Program-made: the position numbers and the translations under genes
In this document: positions 39,190 to 49,329 of the stretch, piece by piece
Layout: each line of letters starts with the position of its first letter
Position numbering within the stretch: the first letter of the stretch is position 1
NCBI GenBank assembly: GCA_028871475.1
Contig: JAGWMZ010000009.1
Location: 97,886-161,885, forward strand
DNA length: 64,000 bases
From: Sphingomonadales bacterium
GTDB taxonomy: Bacteria > Pseudomonadota > Alphaproteobacteria > Sphingomonadales > Sphingomonadaceae
Direction of reading: 5' to 3'
Notes under the pieces: generated by a model
What the model was told of the DNA's origin: nothing
The model's input: the letters and a program-made list of their open reading frames with translations, nothing else
Database searches by the model: none

Positions 39190-40134
39190 CTATTTGGCCG
39201 CCGCTGCGGGCGCAGCGGGGGCAGGATCAGGCGCGGGCGGGGCAAAGGCCTCACCGCCGCCCAGCGAGTGGACATAGGCCGCCAGCATCTTGATCGTCAC
39301 CGGATCGAGCCGCTGGCTCCAGGCGGGCATCACCCCGGCATGGGCATTGGTGATCGACCCCACCACCTGTTCACGGCTGCCACCATAGAGCCAGATGCGG
39401 TCGGTGAGGTTGGGCGCGCCGAACTGACGCCCGCCCTTGCCCTCGGGCCCGTGGCAAGCCACGCAATTGGTGGCGAAAATCGCCGAACCGCGTTGTGCCG
39501 CGGCGCCTTTCGGCTCCAGCCCCGAGAGGCTGCGCACATAGCTGGCCGCATCCTGCACCTGCGCGGGCGTCAGGATTTTGTCATGGCCGAAGCTGGGCAT
39601 CAGGCTCATGCGGGTCTGATCATCACCGGGATAGCGGATTCCGTGGGTCAGCGTCTGCTGGATCTCGGTAAGGCTGCCACCCCACAGCCAGTCGTCGTCA
39701 TTGAGGTTGGGATAGCCGATCGAACCTGCCGCGCCGGCGCCATGGCACTGCACGCAGTTCACCTTGAAGGCGGCGCGCCCGCCAGCCACGGCCTGACGCA
39801 TCAGCTCGGGCTTGCCGGGCAGATCCTCGATGGGCGTAGCAGCCAGCGCGGCGAGAATGGGCGCCCGCTCGGCCTTTTCAGCGTCCATCTCCTTGGCAAG
39901 GGCGCCGCGGCTGGTCCAGCCCGCCGTTCCTTCCGTGCCGCCCTTCAGCAGCGGAACCGAGGGATAGACCACCGCATAACCAATGGCGAAGGCGATGCAG
40001 GCATAGAAGGTGTAGAGCCACCAGCGCGGCAGGGGCGTGTTGAGTTCCTCGATGCCATCCCACTCATGCCCCATGGTTTCGGTGTTGGTGGCTTCATCGA
40101 CGCGTTTCGAAGTCTTTGGTTCTTCAGGCATCAT
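39190..40134 (-). CDS. ccoP: cbb3-type cytochrome c oxidase subunit III (dihaem)
   Basis: Two CxxCH motifs (CVQCHGAGA, CVACHGPEG); TMGHEWDGIEELNTPLPRWWLYTFY. Confidence 0.96.
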   Translation of the reverse strand: MMPEEPKTSKRVDEATNTETMGHEWDGIEELNTPLPRWWLYTFYACIAFAIGYAVVYPSVPLLKGGTEGTAGWTSRGALAKEMDAEKAERAPILAALAATPIEDLPGKPELMRQAVAGGRAAFKVNCVQCHGAGAAGSIGYPNLNDDDWLWGGSLTEIQQTLTHGIRYPGDDQTRMSLMPSFGHDKILTPAQVQDAASYVRSLSGLEPKGAAAQRGSAIFATNCVACHGPEGKGGRQFGAPNLTDRIWLYGGSREQVVGSITNAHAGVMPAWSQRLDPVTIKMLAAYVHSLGGGEAFAPPAPDPAPAAPAAAAK

Positions 40135-40294
40135 CGTCGTCCTTGAAGATCATGTTGGCCGCCGTTTCGCTGTTCTTTCGCCCGCCCGGCAGATAGGGCC
40201 AGGCGCAAAGCACCAGAAACACCAGCATCATGAGGGCCAGACCCCAGCCATCGGCAAAGTTGCGCAGCAGCGCGTAGATTTCAGAGCCGTTCAT
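40124..40294 (-). CDS. ccoQ: cbb3-type cytochrome oxidase subunit CcoQ
   Basis: 56-aa ORF not in the supplied track: [56 protein letters not shown], between ccoO and ccoP. Confidence 0.88.
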   Translation of the reverse strand: MNGSEIYALLRNFADGWGLALMMLVFLVLCAWPYLPGGRKNSETAANMIFKDDDDA

Positions 40295-41055
40295 CGCCCC
40301 TTCTCCTGCGCCAGCTGTTCCTGGGCGGCGGCGCTTTCAACGTCCACCATCGTGCCCAGCACCTGCAGATAGGCAACCAGTGCGTCCATCTCGGTGATCT
40401 TGTCGGGCTTGCCGTCAAAATCGCGAGCCTGAGCCTTGGGATAGCGCTTGGCGAGATCGGTGCCATCGCCATTGGCCTGCGCCTTCAGGTCGTCATCGGC
40501 CTTGTCGATGTCCTCCTGCGTATAGGGAACACCGGCCAGCTTCAGCGCCTTCAATTCGCCCTTCATCGAGCCGCCCTCACCCGCCTTCAGCTCGGTGTTG
40601 GCGAGGAAGCTGTAGTTGGGCATGATCGATTCAGGCACCACGCTGCGCGGCGCGGAGAGATGCTGGACATGCCAGGCATCGGAATATTTGCCGCCCACGC
40701 GGGCCAGATCCGGGCCGGTGCGTTCAGACCCCCACTGGAAGGGATGATCATACATCGATTCCGCCGCCAGACTGTAATGGCCATAGCGTTCGGTCTCATC
40801 GCGGAAGGGGCGGATCATCTGGCTGTGGCACAGATAACATCCTTCACGGACATAGATGTCGCGCCCCGCCTGTTCGAGCGGGGTGTAGGGGCGCATGCCC
40901 TTCACCTTCTCGATGGTGTTGTCGATGTAGAACAGCGGCACGATTTCGATGAGGCCACCAAAAATCACCGCGATGAAGGCACAGATCGCCAGAATGGTGA
41001 CATTGCGCTCCAGCGTGCCGTGCCAGGCGAAAGGTTGTTTTGTTTCAGAAGACAT
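40291..41055 (-). CDS. ccoO: cbb3-type cytochrome c oxidase subunit II
   Basis: [31 protein letters not shown]...[29 protein letters not shown]. Confidence 0.97.
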   Translation of the reverse strand: MSSETKQPFAWHGTLERNVTILAICAFIAVIFGGLIEIVPLFYIDNTIEKVKGMRPYTPLEQAGRDIYVREGCYLCHSQMIRPFRDETERYGHYSLAAESMYDHPFQWGSERTGPDLARVGGKYSDAWHVQHLSAPRSVVPESIMPNYSFLANTELKAGEGGSMKGELKALKLAGVPYTQEDIDKADDDLKAQANGDGTDLAKRYPKAQARDFDGKPDKITEMDALVAYLQVLGTMVDVESAAAQEQLAQEKGR

Positions 41056-41067
41056 GTCTCGCCCCCC

Positions 41068-42738
41068 TTATTCGGCAGGCACGGCGACATGCTGGCCAAG
41101 GGGCCGGTCATTGTCGCGGTTCTGGTCGATGTTGTGCAGCGGCTTTTCGTCACGCTGGTCGCCAATGGCGATGGTGCGCCAGATGTTGTAGGTCATGACG
41201 CAGGCACCAATGAGGTAGAGCAACCCGCCAAAGGCGCGCAGCACATACATCGGGTGGATCGCGGCGACGCCATCGGCAAAGCTGTTCACCAGATAGCCGT
41301 CAGCGCCATATTCACGCCACATCAGCCCCTGGGTGATGCCCGCAACCCACATGCTGGCGGCATAGAACACGATGCCCAGCGTGGCGGTCCAGAAGTGCCA
41401 GTTGACCATGCGCAGCGAATAGAGCTGCGCGCGGCCCCAGAGACGCGGCACCATGTAATAGAGCGCGCCAAAGGTCACCATGCCGTTCCAGCCCAGCGCG
41501 CCGGAATGCACATGGCCGATGGTCCAGTTGGTGTAGTGGCTGAGCGAGTTGACGCTTTTCACCGACATCATCGGCCCTTCGAACGTGCTCATGCCGTAGA
41601 AGGCGAGACTCATCACGAACATGCGCAGGATCGGGTCGGTGCGCAGCTTGTCCCAGGCGCCGTTGAGCGTCATCAAGCCGTTGATCATGCCGCCCCAGCT
41701 CGGCATCCACAGCATGACGCTGAACACCATCCCCAGCGTCTGGGCCCAGTCGGGCAGCGCGGTGTAGTGCAGGTGATGCGGCCCGGCCCAGATGTAGAGG
41801 AAGATCAGCGCCCAGAAGTGGATGATCGACAGGCGATAGCTATAGACCGGACGCTGGGCCTGCTTGGGCACGAAATAATACATCATGCCCAGGAAGCCCG
41901 CGGTCAGGAAGAAGCCCACCGCATTGTGGCCATACCACCACTGCACCATGGCCCCCTGCACGCCGCCGAAGAAGCTGATCGAGCGGGCACCAAGGAAGCT
42001 GACAGGAATGGCCATGTTGTTGACCAGATGCAGCATCGCCACGGTGATGATGAAGGAGAGGTAGAACCAGTTGGCCACATAGATATGGGGTTCGCTGCGC
42101 CGCACGATGGTGAAGGCAAAGACCACCAGATAGGCGACCCACACGACCGTCAGCCACAGGTCGACATACCATTCGGGCTCGGCATATTCCTTGCCCTGCG
42201 TGACGCCCAGCAGATAGCCGGTGGCGGCCAGCACGATGAAGAGCTGATAACCCCAGAAGACGAAACGGGCCAGGCCCGGGAAGGCAAGCCTGGCCCGGCA
42301 GGTGCGCTGCACCACATAAAAGCTCGTGGCGATCAGCGCATTGCCCCCAAAGGCGAAGATCACGGCAGAGGTGTGCAGCGGGCGCATACGGCCAAAGTTG
42401 AACCAAGGCTCAAAGTTGAGCTGCGGGAACGAGAGCTGGAGCGCGATGGTCAGCCCCACCAAAAAGCCCGCCATGCCCCAGAACACCGTGGCAATGGTGG
42501 CCCAGCGGATCACCTCGTCATCATAAAGACTTGTGTTGGCGGGCGGCGCATTGGGCAAACCGCGCGCGATGCGATCATAACGCGCGCCGCGCAGCGCAAA
42601 CCACAGGGCCGCCAGCGCCGCCACGGCGCAAGTCCCCATCTGAATCGAAAATGCAGTGTCCTGCGCCGCGACCATAGCGACGAAACAGGCCAGAAACAGC
42701 ACCAGCCACAGGCTGGCGCGCGAAACAAGCGTGACCAT
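41068..42738 (-). CDS. ccoN: cbb3-type cytochrome c oxidase subunit I
   Basis: [28 protein letters not shown]...[29 protein letters not shown]. Confidence 0.97.
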   Translation of the reverse strand: MVTLVSRASLWLVLFLACFVAMVAAQDTAFSIQMGTCAVAALAALWFALRGARYDRIARGLPNAPPANTSLYDDEVIRWATIATVFWGMAGFLVGLTIALQLSFPQLNFEPWFNFGRMRPLHTSAVIFAFGGNALIATSFYVVQRTCRARLAFPGLARFVFWGYQLFIVLAATGYLLGVTQGKEYAEPEWYVDLWLTVVWVAYLVVFAFTIVRRSEPHIYVANWFYLSFIITVAMLHLVNNMAIPVSFLGARSISFFGGVQGAMVQWWYGHNAVGFFLTAGFLGMMYYFVPKQAQRPVYSYRLSIIHFWALIFLYIWAGPHHLHYTALPDWAQTLGMVFSVMLWMPSWGGMINGLMTLNGAWDKLRTDPILRMFVMSLAFYGMSTFEGPMMSVKSVNSLSHYTNWTIGHVHSGALGWNGMVTFGALYYMVPRLWGRAQLYSLRMVNWHFWTATLGIVFYAASMWVAGITQGLMWREYGADGYLVNSFADGVAAIHPMYVLRAFGGLLYLIGACVMTYNIWRTIAIGDQRDEKPLHNIDQNRDNDRPLGQHVAVPAE

Positions 42739-42800
42739 GAGCCTTCCCTCTCATGATGGAACAGAAGGCTGGCCTATGGGCCCGGGCGCATGGAACAACA

Positions 42801-42814
42801 TTGATCCGCGTCAA
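42801..42814. promoter_or_regulatory. FNR box TTGAT-CCGC-GTCAA, ccoN-proximal
   Basis: One mismatch to TTGAT-N4-ATCAA; in the divergent ccoN/ompW intergenic region. Confidence 0.75.
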
Positions 42815-42822
42815 CCGCGCGG

Positions 42823-42836
42823 TTGAGCCGTGTCAA
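42823..42836. promoter_or_regulatory. Second FNR-like box TTGAG-CCGT-GTCAA, ompW-proximal
   Basis: Two mismatches to consensus; centre-to-centre 22 bp from the first box. Confidence 0.55.
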
Positions 42837-42940
42837 TGCGGAAGATTCGCAAAAGGCGCAGAGGAACACCAACGCCGCAAGCCATTGTGCACAGCACCTT
42901 TCCGCAAAGGGCGGAAAACAGCGGCGAGGAATGAGGGACC

Positions 42941-43648
42941 ATGCGTAAACTGACCAAATCCGCTGCTGTTCTGGCCGTTCTGGCCTGTGCCGCCCTGGCT
43001 GGCACCGCCCAGGCACAGGACACCCAGACCCAGGCGCCCGCTGGCAAGATCCAGGTCAAGCTGCTGGGCACCGCCGTTCTGCCGAGCGGAGCCATCACCA
43101 AGGTGAACAGCGATGCGGCCGGGCTCGTCTCGAGCGGCGCGGTGGGCAACACCGTGGCCAGTGACAATGCCGTACCCACCGTGGCGATCGAATATTTCTT
43201 CACGCCCAACATCTCGGTGGAAACCATCTGCTGCGTCACCGGCCACCATGTGTCGATCTCGCAGGGCGCCGCGAAGGGTCAGGTCGCTGTCGACAATGTG
43301 CAGATCATTCCGGCCACCTTCACCGCCAAATATCACGTGCAGTTGCCCTATGGCATCAAACCCTATGCCGGCGTCGGCCCGACCATGTTCATCGTGCTGG
43401 CCGATAACCCCAGTGATTTCGTGCGCAGCCTGGGCGTGACCCGCACCAAGCTGTCGAGCGAATTCGGCGTGGCGGTGCAGGGCGGTGTGGACATTGCCAT
43501 CGGCCATGGTTTCGGCATCAGCTTCGATGCCAAGAAATATTGGGTGGGCACCAATTCGCACTTCTACGCCGGCGCCACAGAAGTGCTCAGCGCCCGGCAC
43601 AAGCTCGATCCGTGGCTGCTGAGCGGCGGCGTGAGCTACCGCTTCTGA
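42941..43648 (+). CDS. ompW: OmpW family outer membrane protein
   Basis: Signal peptide; VKLLGTAVLPSG...PTVAIEYFFTPNISVETICCVTGHHV...LPYGIKPYAGVGPTMF...LDPWLLSGGVSYRF. Confidence 0.92.
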   Translation: MRKLTKSAAVLAVLACAALAGTAQAQDTQTQAPAGKIQVKLLGTAVLPSGAITKVNSDAAGLVSSGAVGNTVASDNAVPTVAIEYFFTPNISVETICCVTGHHVSISQGAAKGQVAVDNVQIIPATFTAKYHVQLPYGIKPYAGVGPTMFIVLADNPSDFVRSLGVTRTKLSSEFGVAVQGGVDIAIGHGFGISFDAKKYWVGTNSHFYAGATEVLSARHKLDPWLLSGGVSYRF

Positions 43649-43710
43649 GGATGCGGGCGGTGTGGGTCCACTTCCCCGCACCGCCCATCGTCCCGGATGG
43701 CGTGCAAGGC

Positions 43711-43748
43711 AGGCAGAGGGCGGGAAGGCGCTTCTCTGCCTGTTTTTT
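43711..43748 (+). terminator. Intrinsic terminator downstream of ompW
   Basis: AGGCAGAG ... CTCTGCCT followed by GTTTTTTAT. Confidence 0.8.
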
Positions 43749-44445
43749 ATCCGGCTTCGGCCATCAACGCATGGCGGTCGACGATGACCACCTCGCGCCG
43801 GCTGGGCAGTTCAACCAGGCCATCGCCCTTCAGACGGGTGAACTGGCGGCTGACCGTCTCGATCGTCAGGCCCAGCACATCGGCGATCTGCTGGCGCGAA
43901 AAGGGCAGGCTGAAGCTTTGCGCCGGGGCCCCCGACGCGGTCTGACAGGTGGTGGGCGTCAACCGTTCGGAGAGTTCCAGCAGAAAGCTGGCGACCTTTT
44001 CGCTGGCCGATTTGCGACCGAGCAGCAGCATCCAGCGCCGCGTGCGATCCAGCTCGCCCAGGGTGCGTTGCAACAGCTTGTGTTCAAGATCGGGGTGCTG
44101 CCGGGCAAAACCGTCGAAATCGACGCGCGAAAACACGCAGACCCGCGCATCGGTCAAAGCCGTGACGCCGTGATTGGTCGTGCCGCCAAAGGGGCGGCCG
44201 ATGAAATCGGAAGGGTAAACCACGCCCACAATCTGCTCGCGCCCGTCCTCCGTGCCGGTGGAGAGCTTGAGCACCCCCTCGATCACATTGGCGACGAGGA
44301 CCGAATCCTCACCCTCCCAGATCAGGCTTTCGCCCGCCACAAGGTTGCGGCGGCGGCCGATCGTGCTGAGCGCGCTGATCTCGTCGGGGGCGAGCGCGGA
44401 ACAGATCGCTCTGTTGCGCACCACGCACGTATCGCAGTTTGACAT
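43747..44445 (-). CDS. Crp/Fnr family regulator of FNR type (4Fe-4S cysteines)
   Basis: MSNCDTCVVRNRAICSALAPDEI N-terminal Cys cluster; C-terminal SRQQIADVLGLTIETVSRQFTRLKGDGL HTH (E..SR recognition helix). Confidence 0.93.
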   Translation of the reverse strand: MSNCDTCVVRNRAICSALAPDEISALSTIGRRRNLVAGESLIWEGEDSVLVANVIEGVLKLSTGTEDGREQIVGVVYPSDFIGRPFGGTTNHGVTALTDARVCVFSRVDFDGFARQHPDLEHKLLQRTLGELDRTRRWMLLLGRKSASEKVASFLLELSERLTPTTCQTASGAPAQSFSLPFSRQQIADVLGLTIETVSRQFTRLKGDGLVELPSRREVVIVDRHALMAEAG

Positions 44446-44519
44446 GGACCCCTCATAGCATCCGGTCGGCGCCGAAGCAATGACACGTAAGGTCAAGCCT
44501 TTCGCAACCCCCGAAAGGA

Positions 44520-45272
44520 TCACAGGATTTCGGCGACACCAGCCAGAGCCGCGCGCAGACGGTCAATCGCCTGCGCCTTCAATTGGTGAACGCGCGGGAT
44601 CGATACGCTGAGCACTTCGGCGATTTCGGCCAGATTGAGCTCCTCGACAAAGTAAAGCTGGATCACCATCTGCAGCCTTTCGGGCAGTTCGCTGATGGCG
44701 CCGGCGACACTTTCGCGCAGCTCCTGATCTTCAAGCAGAGCCAGCGAATCCGGGCGATCATCGGCAAAGGCCATGCTGCTGTCACTATAGGCCTCGTCCA
44801 GCGCCTCGAAACGCAAGGGCTCGGACATGGCACGCAATCCTTCAAGTTCGCTCAAGGTCAGCCCCAATGCTGCGGCAAGTTCACTGTCATAAGGTTCACG
44901 GCCCAACTGGGTGGTCAGCAGGCTATGCTTCTCGCGCATCATGCGTCGCCGTTCCGCCCCCCCGCGCGACAAGGGCACATGGCGGCGGATGAGATCGACC
45001 ATCGCCCCCCTCACCCGCATCTTGGCATAGGCGGCAAAGCCGTCCTCGCTGGGGCTGTTGTGCTTTTGCGAGCATTCGGTCAGCGCCACCAGGCCCGCCT
45101 GCATCAGGTCCTCGACCTCGATGCCGTCGCGGCCGCCCTGCAGGTGCCAGGCCAGACGCCGCACCATGGGCATGAAACGCCGCACGCGATCGGTGGTGTC
45201 GCCACCATAGGCCGCGGCGATACGGCGACCGACCGCAGCGGCTGGAACGAAGGATTTGTGGTCGTGCATCAT
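44520..45272 (-). CDS. fliA: RNA polymerase sigma factor FliA (sigma-28)
   Basis: VEDLMQAGLVALTECSQ, RVRGAMVDLIRR, LPERLQMVIQLYFVEELNLAEIAEVLSVSIPRVHQLKAQAIDRLR; flagellar context. Confidence 0.9.
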   Translation of the reverse strand: MMHDHKSFVPAAAVGRRIAAAYGGDTTDRVRRFMPMVRRLAWHLQGGRDGIEVEDLMQAGLVALTECSQKHNSPSEDGFAAYAKMRVRGAMVDLIRRHVPLSRGGAERRRMMREKHSLLTTQLGREPYDSELAAALGLTLSELEGLRAMSEPLRFEALDEAYSDSSMAFADDRPDSLALLEDQELRESVAGAISELPERLQMVIQLYFVEELNLAEIAEVLSVSIPRVHQLKAQAIDRLRAALAGVAEIL

Positions 45273-47407
45273 GCAGCCATACTCTCGACAGGGCTGGAGC
45301 GTGTTTCGGCGGGACCAGGAAGCTGGATCGGCTCGGCGGGCACTTGCTCACCCACCACGCAGATCACCTCGACCGGCTGGGTTTCGGGAAGTTCGGCAAT
45401 CGACATCACCACGCAGCCGGGTGCGCGCAGGCGCAGCAGGCTGGAGAGCGCACGGCGCAGACGCGGCTGGACGATCATGGCGACCGGCGGCGCGGCAGGC
45501 CCGCGCTCAGCCATCAGCATGGCCACGCGTTCGCCCACGGTGCGCGCCAGATCGGGCTCGATCAGCGGCTGGCCGGTGACCGAATCAACCATGCCCTGCG
45601 CGATCATCTGTTCGAGCCCCGCATCCAGCGTGACCACCGGCAGGCGCTCGGTCGGTCCGCAGATGCGGCTGACGATGAGCGCGCCGAGATCCGCGCGGAC
45701 CAGATCGATGATGCGTTCGTGGTCCTGCGAGATCTGCACCGCCTGCGCGATGGAGGACAGGATAGGCAGCGGATGGGCGATGGGGATCCCATCTTCGAGC
45801 AGTGTGCGCAGAATGCGCGTCATCGACGCCAGCGTCAGCGGGCTGGGATAGACCGTCTCGAGCAGATGGGCCGCGCGTTCCTTCACGCCTTCCAGCAGCG
45901 ACTTCACCTCATCGGGGCCCAGCAGCAGATGCGGACGCTCGCCCATCAACTGGTTGAGATGGGTGGCGATCACCGTGCTGGCATCGACCACGAGGAAACC
46001 TTCGGCAATCGCCATGTCGCGTTGCGAGGGTTCGATCCACCAGCCAGGGCAACCGAAGGACGGATCGCGCGTCTCGACACCCCTGAGTTGGATATGCGGA
46101 TTGGCCTCGCCGGCATCGATCGCCAGAACCTTGTCGACCATGATCGTCGCCCCGCCCAGCAGCACGCCGCCCAACATGATGCGATAGTCGCCCGGCTGCA
46201 TGTCGAGACTGTCGCGCACGCGGAACTGGGGCACGATGAAGCCGAAAGTCTGCGAAAGCTGCTTGCGCACGCCGGTGATGCGGCTGACCAGCGGCGCCCC
46301 GCGCTTGGTATCGACCAGTTGCACCAGGCCATAGCCCAGCTCAACCGTGACCAGCGTATGGTCCGACACATCCTCGAGCGTGATGCGGCCCGGATCTGGC
46401 GGAGCGATGACCGGCGGCAGGGCAGCCAGCGCCCTGGCGGCCTTGTCCTTGGCGTTGAGCTTGCGCCACAGCATGAAGGCGAGGAAGGCGGCAGGCAGGA
46501 ACACGCGCTGCGGCATGGCCGGAATGCAACCGATGGCCGCCAGGATGAGCGCCACGGGCAGCCATGTGTCGGGCTTGGCGAACTGGCCGCCGATTTGCCC
46601 GGCCAGATCGCGCGCATCATTGACGCGGGTGACGATGACGGCAGCGGCGATCGAGAGCAGCAAGGCCGGCACCTGCGCGACGAGCGCATCGCCCACGGCC
46701 AGCGCAATGTAACGGCTGGCCGATTCCGAGGCGGACAGCCCGTGCGAGAGCATGCCAAGACAGAAACCGGCGATGATGTTGACGCCCAGAATGAGCAGCG
46801 CGGCAACCGCGTCGCCCTTCACGAATTTGCTGGCGCCATCCATCGAGCCGTAGAAATCGGCCTCGGTGGCGATTTCGCGACGGCGGTTCTTGGCTTCCTC
46901 GGCGGTCATCAGGCCGGCGGCCAGATCGGCGTCGATCGCCATCTGCTTGCCGGGCAAGGCATCCAGGGTGAAACGCGCCGAGACTTCCGACACGCGGCCC
47001 GCGCCCTTGGTGATGACGACCAGGTTGATGATCATCAGGATCATGAAGACGAAGAGGCCGACGGCGAAATTGCCGCCGATGAGGAACTCGCCAAAGGCCT
47101 CGATCACCCGGCCCGCCGCCTCGCCGCCTTCATGGCCATGCACCAGCACGACGCGGGTGGAGGCGACGTTGAGCGCCAGACGCAGCAGCGTGGCAAACAG
47201 CAGCACCGAGGGGAAGGAGGAGAAATCGAGCGGCTTGGCCGCGTTCATCGATGCCATCAGCACCGCAACCGACAGGGCGATGTTGAAGACGAAGAACACG
47301 TCGAGCATGAAAGCCGGGATCGGCACCACCATCAGCACGATGATGGTGAGAATGCCAACCGGCAGCGCGAAGGACTGCGGGCTGAACGAGGAAAGCAGCT
47401 TGCCCAT
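45269..47407 (-). CDS. flhA: Flagellar biosynthesis protein FlhA
   Basis: VPIPAFMLDVFFVFNIALSVAVLMASMN...FPSVLLFATLLRLALNVASTRVVLVHGH. Confidence 0.97.
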   Translation of the reverse strand: MGKLLSSFSPQSFALPVGILTIIVLMVVPIPAFMLDVFFVFNIALSVAVLMASMNAAKPLDFSSFPSVLLFATLLRLALNVASTRVVLVHGHEGGEAAGRVIEAFGEFLIGGNFAVGLFVFMILMIINLVVITKGAGRVSEVSARFTLDALPGKQMAIDADLAAGLMTAEEAKNRRREIATEADFYGSMDGASKFVKGDAVAALLILGVNIIAGFCLGMLSHGLSASESASRYIALAVGDALVAQVPALLLSIAAAVIVTRVNDARDLAGQIGGQFAKPDTWLPVALILAAIGCIPAMPQRVFLPAAFLAFMLWRKLNAKDKAARALAALPPVIAPPDPGRITLEDVSDHTLVTVELGYGLVQLVDTKRGAPLVSRITGVRKQLSQTFGFIVPQFRVRDSLDMQPGDYRIMLGGVLLGGATIMVDKVLAIDAGEANPHIQLRGVETRDPSFGCPGWWIEPSQRDMAIAEGFLVVDASTVIATHLNQLMGERPHLLLGPDEVKSLLEGVKERAAHLLETVYPSPLTLASMTRILRTLLEDGIPIAHPLPILSSIAQAVQISQDHERIIDLVRADLGALIVSRICGPTERLPVVTLDAGLEQMIAQGMVDSVTGQPLIEPDLARTVGERVAMLMAERGPAAPPVAMIVQPRLRRALSSLLRLRAPGCVVMSIAELPETQPVEVICVVGEQVPAEPIQLPGPAETRSSPVESMAA

Positions 47408-48375
47408 CAGAGACCCATACCCTTGAGACGATCATAGGCCGCGCGAACCGAGGCCGGAGTGGAGGAGGCATCGCTCCCGCCAAAGGCGTTCTGGATGGTA
47501 TCGGCCATCGACAGGCGCGCAGTGCTTGAGGAGGCGTCAGTCCCTGCCCCCGCGCCCTGCCCGGCAGCGGCACCGGCAACACCGGCAAAAACGCCGTCAC
47601 GGGCGGCAGCAAATTGCCGGGCAATGGGGCCGCCCATGGTTGCCGGGTCTGGCATGGGGGCGGCAACGGGCATGCCGCTGGTCATGGGCGAATAGGCCAG
47701 CGTCGAATAGGAGGTATCGATGCCTCCCTCATCGCGCATGGCATTGGCCATTTTGGCGCGGAACAGGTCCATGACCTGCTGCAGGCTGCGCGGCTGACCG
47801 GAATTATCGTAGAAAATCGATGGGTTGCTCGCCGCGGCCTTGGGGTTGAGCGCGGCCGCGCTCTGCGCCGGGTTGGCCGCCATGGCGGTCAGGAACTTCG
47901 TCGCGCCATCCGCGCCGAGGAAATGCGCCAGATACAGTTCGCTGGCATCAGGCTGACGCCCCAGCGCATTGGTCAGCGCCACCTGATTGTCGCTGGCCAG
48001 ACCCGCAGCCATCATGGCCGAGGCATTGGGATCATCACGCAGCGCCATAAGACGCGCGCGCGATGCCGGATCGGAGAGAGCCGCCCCCGAAATGCCCAGC
48101 ATATCACCATGTTTTTGAAGCGTTTGCGCCCAGGTGGCGTTGGTAAACTGATAGAGGCCGCGCGCGCTGGACGTTGCCGCCCGGGCCCTGGGATCGAGGC
48201 TGGATTCCAGCTTCGCCTGGGCCAGAAGATAGGTGAAATCAACCCCGCTGGCCCCCGCCGCATTGGCGATGGCGGCGCGCGACATATCGCGCGCGGCGGC
48301 TGGATCGGCGGTGATGGAGGCGCCCCAAGGGCTACCTGTCAAATCTGGCTGGCTCAAGCCTTGCTCCCGAAACAA
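47407..48375 (-). CDS. Lytic transglycosylase domain-containing protein (flagellar context)
   Basis: VDFTYLLAQAKLESSLDPRARAATSSARGLYQFTNATWAQTL: SLT-type fold. Confidence 0.85.
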   Translation of the reverse strand: MFREQGLSQPDLTGSPWGASITADPAAARDMSRAAIANAAGASGVDFTYLLAQAKLESSLDPRARAATSSARGLYQFTNATWAQTLQKHGDMLGISGAALSDPASRARLMALRDDPNASAMMAAGLASDNQVALTNALGRQPDASELYLAHFLGADGATKFLTAMAANPAQSAAALNPKAAASNPSIFYDNSGQPRSLQQVMDLFRAKMANAMRDEGGIDTSYSTLAYSPMTSGMPVAAPMPDPATMGGPIARQFAAARDGVFAGVAGAAAGQGAGAGTDASSSTARLSMADTIQNAFGGSDASSTPASVRAAYDRLKGMGL

Positions 48376-48396
48376 AGTGTCTCGACAGCAATGTTA

Positions 48397-48412
48397 AGCA
48401 AACCTCATGCCA
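48397..48412 (-). promoter_or_regulatory. Sigma-54 promoter TGGCAT-GAGGT-TTGCT
   Basis: Matches TGGCAYG-N4-TTGCW with correct spacing on the minus strand; 22 bp before the start of 47407..48375. Confidence 0.8.
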
Positions 48413-48445
48413 ATTTTCACACTAGCATGGAAAAATCCATTTGGA

Positions 48446-48841
48446 TCAGCCGCGCGCCCCGGCATAGGCATAGGCAGGCGCGCCGCGTCCCTTGATCGAC
48501 GGGCTGACCAGCGGCTGGCCAGCAGCGGCGCGATACAGCGCAGGGCCGCCCATGATGGCCTCAAGACGGGCCGAAACATTGGCGGCGATGAGGTTGCGCA
48601 ACTGGCGGTTCACCTCATTCAGGCGACGCGCGGCGTCCAGCTGGCCCTTGGCCTCCTCGTCGAAGTCCTCGCGGCGGGCCTGCTCCAGCTGCTCGCACAG
48701 CTCATGCTTTTCATAGGCGCAGCCCAGAATCTCTTCCATGTTCATACTGGCCAGCGCCTTGCGCTCCTGCTGCAGCACGTCGATCATACGGCTCAGCGTA
48801 TCACGCAGCGTCAGGCTGGAACTGGCGGACATGGACTTCAC
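48446..48841 (-). CDS. FlgN-like flagellar export chaperone (putative)
   Basis: Helical small protein LRDTLSRMIDVLQQERKALASMNMEEILGCAYEKHELCEQLEQ; immediately follows flgM. Confidence 0.6.
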   Translation of the reverse strand: MKSMSASSSLTLRDTLSRMIDVLQQERKALASMNMEEILGCAYEKHELCEQLEQARREDFDEEAKGQLDAARRLNEVNRQLRNLIAANVSARLEAIMGGPALYRAAAGQPLVSPSIKGRGAPAYAYAGARG

Positions 48842-49173
48842 TTCGGGCTCCTCCAGAGCATGCTGGCAGCGATCATGGCATCGCTGATCTTGGTGGGAAC
48901 GATCGGGTAATCACCCTTCTCGATCGCCTTCTTGATCGCCGATACACGGTCAGTGTCGGTCGGGACGGTGCCCGCGCTCGTCGTCGTGGCCACCGACATG
49001 GCTGACATGCCGGCGGAAATGGCAGTTTGTGTTGCGGTCGCGACCTGCGCCTGAGAGCCGTTCGCGCCGAGTGCCGTGCTTGCAAACTGGTCGGTTGCGG
49101 CGACCGGCAGCACACTTGGCACCTCGACGGTGGTCCCCGGGCTTAAGCCAGAACCGGGTCCGATGCTTGACAT
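48838..49173 (-). CDS. flgM: Anti-sigma-28 factor FlgM
   Basis: C-terminal TDTDRVSAIKKAIEKGDYPIVPTKISDAMIAASMLW: FlgM family; flagellar context. Confidence 0.85.
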   Translation of the reverse strand: MSSIGPGSGLSPGTTVEVPSVLPVAATDQFASTALGANGSQAQVATATQTAISAGMSAMSVATTTSAGTVPTDTDRVSAIKKAIEKGDYPIVPTKISDAMIAASMLWRSPK

Positions 49174-49329
49174 GGTACCGCTCCTTGGAATGACAGAGAG
49201 GAGGACGGATCCAAGCCTAACAATTTAAGGGTCGAGTAGCAAATTTTCGCCGGATTTCCGGGCCTTTTCACCAATGCGGCAAAAATCTTCCGATTCCCGG
49301 CGGATATTTGCCTAAGTCGATGTTAGTCA

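Noticed and set aside
44446-44519. FNR autoregulatory box upstream of the FNR-type gene
   Set aside because: Only a GTCAA half-site (AAGGTCAAG) is visible; no properly spaced partner.
45344-47437. 697-aa plus-strand ORF antisense to flhA
   Set aside because: His/Gln/Arg-rich artefact opposite flhA.
49220-49255. Possible sigma-54 promoter for flgM (CCGGCGAAAATTTGCT, minus strand)
   Set aside because: GG-to-GC spacing is 9 rather than 10 nt and the -24 element is poor.
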